From a virus, in the IMG/VR virus record IMGVR_UViG_3300051212_000554, positions 1 to 27,931 of that record: DNA of 27,931 nt; one strand, given 5' to 3'. The notes below the pieces were generated by a model. The model was not told the DNA's origin, made no database searches, and saw only the letters and a list, made by a program, of their open reading frames with translations. The stretch's first letter is position 1. Each line of letters opens with the position of its first letter. The position numbers were made by a program, and so were the translations under genes. This document shows, piece by piece, positions 21,484 through 27,931 of this stretch.

Positions 21484-24462
21484 TTATGTGTTTAAGTAGC
21501 ACCAACCTCTTACTGTTCCTGTGTAAACTAGGGCAAATGCTATGCCAGGGGTGTCTATAGCCACTGGGTCGGTAACAGCAGCTCCATTAAACTTTTCTCC
21601 ACTAAATCTTAAAAATAAGGGTCTAGCAGCACTTAAACCGTTTCTATCCATAAAATATATAGTATCCCCTACTTCAGGATTCGTTGTTACAAGACCCACT
21701 GTATGTGGTGGCAAATATACTTGTACATTTGCGCTGGAATTATCAATAAGTAAAAATTCACCACCTTGAGCATACTTTACTGGACTGCTAGTTATGATTT
21801 TCCAGTTAGGTTTAAAATATCCAGGTATTTTGACCTTAGTAGTAGATCCGCCTAAATTTATAGTGCTATTAACTGCTCCACCAAAATTTATTGTTGTAGC
21901 TGTGGTTGTCAATACATCAATTGTGCTGAGGCTGGTACTGATTTCATCGTCAATTCTAATTGTATCTACTCTAAGATTTGGAATATTAAGCTTGGGATCA
22001 ATGCCAGTGCCTACAAGATTTCCAGTTACACTGAGATCACCTAAGATACTCATACTATTACCAATAAGTCGTATAGTAGTACTTGCTTCTATTTCTTGGT
22101 TAATATTCTTAAATAGCACACCAGCACCACCTACTACAGCCGCAGTATCTAGTTCTGGCATCATTAGTTTGTTACGTATTAAAAGATTTTGTCTAGCTAT
22201 TATTACAGGCAATTGACTAGTTAGCCCTGGTCCTGAATTAGTACTAGGCTGATACAAACTGCTATCTTCTACAAGATCACCTGCTCCTATTTCAATACGT
22301 TCGCAACTGGCACCCATGTTCATATTTTGAACATAATCTGGGATAAAATCAAAGAACGCTGTGTTAACACCTACGCTGATAATTCCCCTAAACACACTAC
22401 CTGTGCTTACTTCACTGGTTATTTGAACTTCACCTGCCACACTACCTACAATTAGTTCTTTACCTACACGTACTCTTGTTAACCCTCCACCACCTAGTTC
22501 AATGGTATTGGCAGCACTACCTACAGTAATATTACCAGTCATATCAGTGTTAAAAATTGACCCATTAACAACACCTGGAGGTGTTATTATATCACCACCT
22601 TCAACAATAAGGTCACCACTTAGAGTAGTTTCTCTAGCATCTATTCTTACATATTGCTGTAGACCGTTTGGATTACCAATATTAATTTGTGTAGTATTAC
22701 GACCAATATTTAATGTACTTACACTAGCTTGATTGAATAGGTTAACAGTATCAGTTATACGTTCAATAAAAGGATCACTAGCATTATTGGTTCCTAATAC
22801 AATTTTCCTTTGTGCCTGTAAATTGTTGCGTATTGTAGTATTACTTGAAGTGTTTGTTGAATTACCCATGACAATGGCCAATGCTTCACCACCAAATGAT
22901 ATATTATTGACATTATCATTGAGTACTTCAAAAGTTCCTATAAATCCAGGTGTAGCTGTAATTTTGTTAACACCGTCAAAATTAAGTTCTTTTTCTAAAA
23001 CTAGATTATCCTTAGCTCTAGTTTCTCTTAATAAAACTACATCTCCGTCAAATGATCCAATTTCTAAATTTATCCCGGTTCCAGTAGCTCTTATTTTATT
23101 ATCTACAAGTAGTATATCATCTATAAGCATGTCACCTGTGATACCTAATGTACCTGCTACATTAATATCGTTGGCGAAATTTACTGCTCCGGAACCACTA
23201 CCTATATTGATTTGATCAGCTGATTGTCCAAAATTAATTGTACTTACAGTGGTATTAGCAAGGTTGAAATCTGATGTAGTAACTATTAAATCTTGACCTT
23301 TAATTGTTATATCCTTTTCTACTACAAGATCATGATTAATTGTAGTTTCACCAGTGTTAGCTCCAATATTAATCTCTGTAGCTGCACCTGCTAAATTAAC
23401 TAAAGTAGCATTTGTATTAACTAGGTTAATACTGGCACTATTTGTTACTAAATTTTGTCTTACATTGAGATTACCGTTAACATCTAAAGTTTGTAAAGGC
23501 TCTTTAGTAAAAATGCCAACCTTTTCCGCACTGGCATCAATGTGAATAGATTCTTTACTGCCACTTGAATTTTTTGTTATTAGGGATAAATCTTGATCTG
23601 TAATATTATTTTTAATTTCTACTGCAGGTAAAGGATCTCCGTCAACTAATTGCTTTATTTCTATACTAATGTTACTGGCATATCCTAATGTAACAGGTAC
23701 AGCATAAGGATCTAACGGGTTAGTCTTGTTATTACCAGTTAAATTTATTCTACCATCAACATCACTGGTTCCTGTGGTTTGAACAAAGTTACCTACATTG
23801 ATTGGAACACCATCTTTAACAAGGTTTTCTGCGTTTAGAGCTGTACCATTAAATTTGAAATTTTGTGTAAGAACATTAAATCCTTGTTTTACTTGGCCAG
23901 TTACTCCTTCAGAAGCTAATATTTTTCCTTCGCCTACATTGTAATTAGGAGTAAATGACTCTTTAGCAAATATTCCTACTAAAAAACTACCTATTTTAAG
24001 TTTAACAATTGTTCTATTATTACCATCAGTGTCTATTAGACTAACTATTTCGTGACCACTAACTCCTTGTTGGGCTGTATAAATAGGACCAGCCAGTCTA
24101 TTACCTGTACCATCATTAAAATATAGTTGACGTTTTTCAGTATTAATCCAAAATTCACCTGCTTGTAGTACAGGCTCACTGGTTCCTACCACAGGTCTAT
24201 TAAATTCTTTCCATATTGTACCATTGTAAATTTTTAGTCTTTCCACACTGGTGTCATACCATAATTGACCTTGTATAGGAGCTCTAGGTTGATCACTGTT
24301 AGCAAAATTTTCTAATAATTTTATAAAATTTTCGTTGACATATTCACCATAATTAGGAGTGCTTTTACCAACTAGAGCTAGATCTGTGGTTGTTCTATCT
24401 ACACTATTATCTAGAACGTCTGTAAGAATAGTGCCATTAGTTTTATTAATTGTATATGGCAT
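21484..24462 (-). CDS. Long tail fibre-like protein with beta-repeats, second paralogue (992 aa)
   Basis: The N-terminal 130 residues match those of its two neighbours (MPYTINKTNG, ALVGKSTPNYGEYVNENFIK, GQLWYDT, GEFWINT). Beyond this, about residues 315-725 hold at least five imperfect repeats of the form S/T-x-h-N-F/I/L-G...I-N-I/L-G, with intervening T-x-I-x-x-x-L-x-V-x-G strands, typical of an extended beta-structured shaft; VGIFTKEPLQTLDVNGNL is a fibre motif at their start. Another copy lies near 865-895 (TTINFGGAVNSTINLGG). The C-terminal 100 residues form a compact end domain. The ATG at 24462 is preferred over a TTG one codon upstream because it overlaps the preceding stop as TGATG. 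Confidence 0.8.
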   Translation of the reverse strand: MPYTINKTNGTILTDVLDNSVDRTTTDLALVGKSTPNYGEYVNENFIKLLENFANSDQPRAPIQGQLWYDTSVERLKIYNGTIWKEFNRPVVGTSEPVLQAGEFWINTEKRQLYFNDGTGNRLAGPIYTAQQGVSGHEIVSLIDTDGNNRTIVKLKIGSFLVGIFAKESFTPNYNVGEGKILASEGVTGQVKQGFNVLTQNFKFNGTALNAENLVKDGVPINVGNFVQTTGTSDVDGRINLTGNNKTNPLDPYAVPVTLGYASNISIEIKQLVDGDPLPAVEIKNNITDQDLSLITKNSSGSKESIHIDASAEKVGIFTKEPLQTLDVNGNLNVRQNLVTNSASINLVNTNATLVNLAGAATEINIGANTGETTINHDLVVEKDITIKGQDLIVTTSDFNLANTTVSTINFGQSADQINIGSGSGAVNFANDINVAGTLGITGDMLIDDILLVDNKIRATGTGINLEIGSFDGDVVLLRETRAKDNLVLEKELNFDGVNKITATPGFIGTFEVLNDNVNNISFGGEALAIVMGNSTNTSSNTTIRNNLQAQRKIVLGTNNASDPFIERITDTVNLFNQASVSTLNIGRNTTQINIGNPNGLQQYVRIDARETTLSGDLIVEGGDIITPPGVVNGSIFNTDMTGNITVGSAANTIELGGGGLTRVRVGKELIVGSVAGEVQITSEVSTGSVFRGIISVGVNTAFFDFIPDYVQNMNMGASCERIEIGAGDLVEDSSLYQPSTNSGPGLTSQLPVIIARQNLLIRNKLMMPELDTAAVVGGAGVLFKNINQEIEASTTIRLIGNSMSILGDLSVTGNLVGTGIDPKLNIPNLRVDTIRIDDEISTSLSTIDVLTTTATTINFGGAVNSTINLGGSTTKVKIPGYFKPNWKIITSSPVKYAQGGEFLLIDNSSANVQVYLPPHTVGLVTTNPEVGDTIYFMDRNGLSAARPLFLRFSGEKFNGAAVTDPVAIDTPGIAFALVYTGTVRGWCYLNT

Positions 24463-26246
24463 CAAATTTTCCCAGTAAAGATTATATATTGTGTTCCTTC
24501 AACAGGAACGTCTGGCCTTAGATCAGGCAAAGCAAAGGTTGATAAACCACTTGATGGACCTACTAATTGATTTAAGGGTTTAAACTTGTATTGTACTAGT
24601 TGATATAAACTATTATACTCACTTACTAGCACTTCTTGACCATTACATGGCAAATAACCTACAGGTATACTAGTACTATCTCCAGCATGTAAAATAATAC
24701 TACCTAAAGGCACTACTGGCATAGTTGCTACCAATGTAGATTTTTTAATCCTATATAAAGTATTATTCCTTTCTAACAATAAAACATCACTATTGACAAA
24801 TCCAGTAGTTTCTGGTTTAGAGCTTATTACATCTGGTGCTAGGTTGTTGGTAAAAGATACATTTTGTCCTGATGTTCTAAAAGTAAATTGTCCTCTTACA
24901 TCACCCAATAAACTTACTAGTACAGGGTTTATAAATCCACCTGAATCACCAGTGGTATCCCCATTATAAGTTCCATTTAATTGTCCATAAACCACAACAG
25001 GATTACTGGCATCTCCTACATAATTAGAATACAATGTGCCCCATTTTTTACCAGTAGATCCTAAATCGTAAGTACCGTTTACTACAGGATCTATGTCATG
25101 TGCTGTAATTAATCCACCTATAGATAAATTTTCGTTTATACTAACACTTTTTTGAATAGTAGCACCACCTTGAGTGCTTATACTATTATTGTCAGTTGAT
25201 GTAATAATTAATCGACCATTAGTCTTTATATTTCCATCTACATCCAAACTTTCTGTTGGAGCTAGTACGTTAATACCAACACTACCACGTTGTAAATTAT
25301 CGTTGTTTGAACTGACTCTTAAAATTGTACGTATAGCATTGGATTTTTTAAGTCTTAGATCAATAGTTGAACCTAAAATTTTATTGTATAAAAATGATCC
25401 AGTACTTTCTGTACCTATATTAAAACTTAGATCATTACCAATACTTAGGCCATTGTTGTTTCTAATATTAAAGCCAAAACCAGTAGTGCTTGTTTTATCA
25501 CTTCTTAAAAAGTTTTTTGATTCAACAGTTTCGTCACCTACTATGAGTGTTTCTGCTTTTTCACTTGTACCCCAATATTTTGTACCACCACCATATGAAC
25601 TTAGACTAGTTGTAGTAAGATTTATACCTTGTTTGATTATAGGAAATCCTTCAATAACACTTTTTGGTATAAATTCTTGATCACTGATTATAGCTACTCT
25701 ACGTGTTTTTACAAAAACACTGAGAACAGGTCTGGCTACATTATTACTAGCATCTGTGATTACATCGACTTCAATACCAGTTTTTTCGCTGGCATTGAAT
25801 TGTGGACCAACTAGAGTCCAACCACTTTCATTAAAAATATACAGTTGTTGTTTGGCTGTGTCAACATACAAATCTCCTAAGTTTAAATTTGTACTTTCAG
25901 CACTTTCTAAAGTAGGAATTTGACTGCTCTTTTTTAGTACACCTAATGGTAACCAGTTACTGCCATCATAAACCTTTAGACCATAACTGTTAATACTGGT
26001 ACTGGCCAATGTATCGTTATTGACCAAGTTGTTTGTATTAAACCATAGTTGTCCTCTTACTGGAGAACTTGGAGGACTAGGAAAAGCAAAATTTTCTAGT
26101 GAGTGTAAAAAGTTTTCACCTACTACTTCACTATAACCTTGACTGTATCCTTTACCTAAAAAAGTAATAGGAGTACTAGTCTCATCTTTTTCCTTGTCAT
26201 TTACTGTAATAACTCTACCGTCGGTATAATTTATACTGATAGCCAT
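24462..26246 (-). CDS. Short tail fibre-like protein with collar domain, first paralogue (594 aa)
   Basis: It has the same N-terminal module as the two downstream genes (FLGKGYSQGYSEVVGENFLH, GQLWFNT at about 65-71, GDLYVDT at about 124-130). A VGINVLAPTESLDVDGNI motif lies near 320-340 and DLGSTGKKWGTLYSNYVG near 395-415, both common in fibre shafts. The C-terminus (512-594) is recognisable as a phage tail collar domain: PLGSIILHAGDSTSIPVGYL, PCNGQEVLVSEYNSLYQLV and FALPDLRP, as in T4 gp12-type short fibres. It lies downstream of the 202-aa gene with one base between stop and start and overlaps the 992-aa gene by one base, so all are co-translated. It may be the short-fibre equivalent. Confidence 0.85.
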   Translation of the reverse strand: MAISINYTDGRVITVNDKEKDETSTPITFLGKGYSQGYSEVVGENFLHSLENFAFPSPPSSPVRGQLWFNTNNLVNNDTLASTSINSYGLKVYDGSNWLPLGVLKKSSQIPTLESAESTNLNLGDLYVDTAKQQLYIFNESGWTLVGPQFNASEKTGIEVDVITDASNNVARPVLSVFVKTRRVAIISDQEFIPKSVIEGFPIIKQGINLTTTSLSSYGGGTKYWGTSEKAETLIVGDETVESKNFLRSDKTSTTGFGFNIRNNNGLSIGNDLSFNIGTESTGSFLYNKILGSTIDLRLKKSNAIRTILRVSSNNDNLQRGSVGINVLAPTESLDVDGNIKTNGRLIITSTDNNSISTQGGATIQKSVSINENLSIGGLITAHDIDPVVNGTYDLGSTGKKWGTLYSNYVGDASNPVVVYGQLNGTYNGDTTGDSGGFINPVLVSLLGDVRGQFTFRTSGQNVSFTNNLAPDVISSKPETTGFVNSDVLLLERNNTLYRIKKSTLVATMPVVPLGSIILHAGDSTSIPVGYLPCNGQEVLVSEYNSLYQLVQYKFKPLNQLVGPSSGLSTFALPDLRPDVPVEGTQYIIFTGKI

Positions 26247-26247
26247 A

Positions 26248-26856
26248 TTACATTCCCATTAAACCAGTTAGACTTTGTATTCTAACAGTGTAGTCAATCT
26301 GTATTAATCTATTCAAACTCTTTTGAACAGGATGAAAAATTACATGAGTTAATAGACGTTTTTCGCCACTTTCACTTTTGGCTACAAGACCTAATTCATC
26401 AAAAACATATAAACTTTCACTGCTTGTTGTATTATCAAAGGCTTCTTGACCATTAGGCTCACCGTAATCTAATAAACAGGTTACAAAAACATCTGTATAA
26501 GTAGTACCTGTGACATGACGTGTTTCTAAATAATTTCTAACAGGGTTTGAATTAGCACTATTTGTGTCATCTACAATTTTACTGTAGGTTTCATTGTATA
26601 AACTAGCATTGATCCCTGTGGTATTAGGTGTTAGATATGTAATAATTCCAGTGGGATCAACAGCAGTACCACCATTACCAAAGGCCATTTCTGATATAAT
26701 ACCACTTCCACTGTTGGCTATGGCGTTGGCTAATGCCACGCTCATGTTTTCATAATGTATGGCGTTTCGTTTATTGATGTAGATTTCTTTGGAATTTGGA
26801 TCCCAAATTTTAATATGACCTTCTATATGTATACCGCCGAAATCCTTATTTTGCAT
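26248..26856 (-). CDS. Tail/baseplate-associated structural protein (202 aa)
   Basis: I recognise the N-terminal style (GIHIEGHIKIWDPNSKEIYI, then KRNAIHYENMSVALANAIAN) as conserved among marine T4-like phage proteins encoded beside fibre genes. No exact role is known to me. Residues 1-50 are beta-strands then a helix. A Gly-rich loop SGSGIISEMAFGNGGTAVDP follows, then beta-rich regions up to a C-terminal stretch QIDYTVRIQSLTG. The presence of N-terminal HIKIWD and late regulation suggests a baseplate or fibre-connector. It is the first gene of a tightly packed unit with the three fibre genes. GAGA lies near the ATG. Confidence 0.7.
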   Translation of the reverse strand: MQNKDFGGIHIEGHIKIWDPNSKEIYINKRNAIHYENMSVALANAIANSGSGIISEMAFGNGGTAVDPTGIITYLTPNTTGINASLYNETYSKIVDDTNSANSNPVRNYLETRHVTGTTYTDVFVTCLLDYGEPNGQEAFDNTTSSESLYVFDELGLVAKSESGEKRLLTHVIFHPVQKSLNRLIQIDYTVRIQSLTGLMGM

Positions 26857-26874
26857 GTTTATTCTCTATCAAAA

Positions 26875-26882
26875 TATTTATT
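26875..26882 (-). promoter_or_regulatory. Late promoter AATAAATA before the 202-aa gene
   Basis: AATAAATA on the minus strand lies 18 bases before the ATG at 26856 in the gap after the protease gene. It probably drives the 202-594-992 unit. Confidence 0.6.
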
Positions 26883-26902
26883 ATATTTAAAAAGTGCTAG
26901 TA

Positions 26903-27931
26903 TTACCTTCTAATCCTCTGTCTAGGAAATAATCTACCACTAGTTGGTCTAGGTTTATAGTTCAACTTGGGCCAAGTAGATCCAGTATCTGGACGTTCCT
27001 TGTAGTAAAATAAGTATCTGTTAGCACTACCTTGTAGGCTAAAATAATCATTGTAGCTGCCATTAGTGTCTGTTATCTGCCCATATTTACTGTATTTTAT
27101 CAAATAATCTCTTATTTGACTTTGATTAAAATTAGGATATACTTCTAGTACACAGGCTAGTAGTCCACATACTTGAGGACTGGCCATACTGGTTCCATTA
27201 TATTTGCTAATCCAATATGTTGTGCCTTGACTGCGTGGATCACCTACTCCACCACTTAGAACACTGCTAATTATACTACGTCCTGGAGCGTAAATATCTA
27301 TCCTTGGGCCACAATTACTAAAATCTGCCTTGGCTTCGTTGACGCTGCGACCTATAGCACCTACACAAATGCTATCATTGCCAACATTAGGAGCCATTCC
27401 TTGGTGATAAAATATAGTATTTCCATTCCAAATAAAGTAATTGTTATAATCTAGTCCACCCTCTACATCAATTTTATAACTTTCGTTGCCCGCAGCCCCT
27501 ACCATAATTATACCATCATCTATAGCCAATTGTACGTCATCTTCAATAGCTTGATATCTTGCTGGAGCATAGGCATATACTCCATCATTTATAACCCCTA
27601 AACTTTCTAAAAATGCACTAGATAATCCTGAATTATAATTAACACCTCTAACATTTACTTGTGTAATGTAAGTTATATCTAAACTATATCCATATCCCCA
27701 ACTATTATTACAGATTGTAGGATTTCTGCGCCCTGTTTGAGGATTTATAGGTTTACTGTTGTGCCAAGCTCTAATATAATCAAATAATGTAAGTACATCC
27801 AGTCCATTTGGATCTGTGGAATAAGGATGTAAATTATAGACATTAGCACTTCTTGCCCATCCTTGTGTATTTCCCGCAGCAGTTCCAGCCACATGCATGC
27901 CATGATTATTGTCACCGTTGGCTGTTAAGGG
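26903..27931 (-). CDS. Subtilisin-like serine protease (S8 family), 5' end cut by window
   Basis: The frame is open to the right edge; 342 residues are visible. The catalytic His is in NNHGMHVAGTAAG (codon at 27904-27902), the oxyanion-hole Asn in IIMVGAAGNES, and the catalytic Ser in YNGTSMASPQVCG, all with S8 family spacing. The catalytic Asp motif must lie beyond the edge. The last 45 residues (RPDTGSTWPKLNYKPRPTSG, then RLFPRQRIRR) are a basic Pro/Arg-rich tail after the protease domain, possibly an anchor to the virion. The gene lies upstream of the fibre genes on the same strand, and the next gene has its own late promoter. A role in tail maturation or in degrading host surface proteins is inference. 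The ATG of HGMH is internal, not the start. Confidence 0.88.
   Translation of the reverse strand, partial: PLTANGDNNHGMHVAGTAAGNTQGWARSANVYNLHPYSTDPNGLDVLTLFDYIRAWHNSKPINPQTGRRNPTICNNSWGYGYSLDITYITQVNVRGVNYNSGLSSAFLESLGVINDGVYAYAPARYQAIEDDVQLAIDDGIIMVGAAGNESYKIDVEGGLDYNNYFIWNGNTIFYHQGMAPNVGNDSICVGAIGRSVNEAKADFSNCGPRIDIYAPGRSIISSVLSGGVGDPRSQGTTYWISKYNGTSMASPQVCGLLACVLEVYPNFNQSQIRDYLIKYSKYGQITDTNGSYNDYFSLQGSANRYLFYYKERPDTGSTWPKLNYKPRPTSGRLFPRQRIRR

Noticed and set aside
24463-24465. TTG start for the 992-aa fibre gene
   Set aside because: The next codon is ATG, which overlaps the preceding stop as TGATG and matches the N-terminus of the 620-aa paralogue.
1-27931. tRNA genes, CRISPR arrays, insertion sequences and diversity-generating retroelements
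   Set aside because: No cloverleaf-like stretch, regularly spaced repeat array, transposase or reverse transcriptase was seen; nearly all bases are coding.

Overview
This window is a piece of the virion-structure region of an A+T-rich, T4-type contractile-tailed phage (Caudoviricetes, myovirus morphology). Recognisable T4-type proteins are the small and large terminase subunits (gp16, gp17), head completion protein gp4, neck proteins gp13 and gp14, tail completion protein gp15, tail sheath gp18, tail tube gp19, dNMP kinase gp1 and the first codons of ssDNA-binding protein gp32. Several large proteins of unknown function, the three-gene fibre locus and the T4-like late promoters resemble marine T4-like phages of cyanobacteria or SAR11-type bacteria. 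That placement is inference from family resemblance: no host gene, tRNA or auxiliary photosynthesis gene is present to settle the host.

Layout, left to right: positions 1-225 hold the start of gp32 (minus strand) and a compact regulatory region. From 226 to about 7650 a minus-strand packaging and head/tail-joining cluster runs, in transcription order, probable tail-tube junction protein, 121-aa protein, gp4, gp16, two unknown proteins, gp17 and a 765-aa unknown protein. At 7703-11751 lie gp18 and gp19 followed by an intrinsic terminator. At 11837-12508 is gp1, with its own sigma70-like promoter, and at 12564-13328 gp13. At 13370-16736 the strand switches: gp14, gp15 and a Nudix hydrolase form a tightly coupled plus-strand operon that diverges from gp13. 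From 16701 to the right edge everything is again on the minus strand: in transcription order a subtilisin-like protease (cut by the edge), a 202-aa tail-associated protein, three paralogous fibre-like proteins (594, 992 and 620 aa), a 286-aa repeat protein, a 115-aa protein and a glycosyltransferase-like protein carrying three internal binding-type repeats.

Regulation: at least ten copies of a T4-type late element with core TAAATA sit immediately upstream of genes. They fall into two spacing groups: about 17-29 nt before the ATG, usually with a ribosome binding site, or only 4-5 nt before the ATG, which predicts leaderless or nearly leaderless late mRNAs. gp1 is the exception, with a -35/-10 pair of host sigma70 type.

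The most unusual features are the predicted leaderless late mRNAs, the nested repeats inside the glycosyltransferase-like protein, a beta-rich module of the form G-x-hW-x-D/N-T ... Y-D/N-G-x-x-W that recurs across sheath, neck, tail-completion and fibre proteins, a sheath expanded to 1110 residues by alternating insert modules, and an inverted gp14-gp15-Nudix block.
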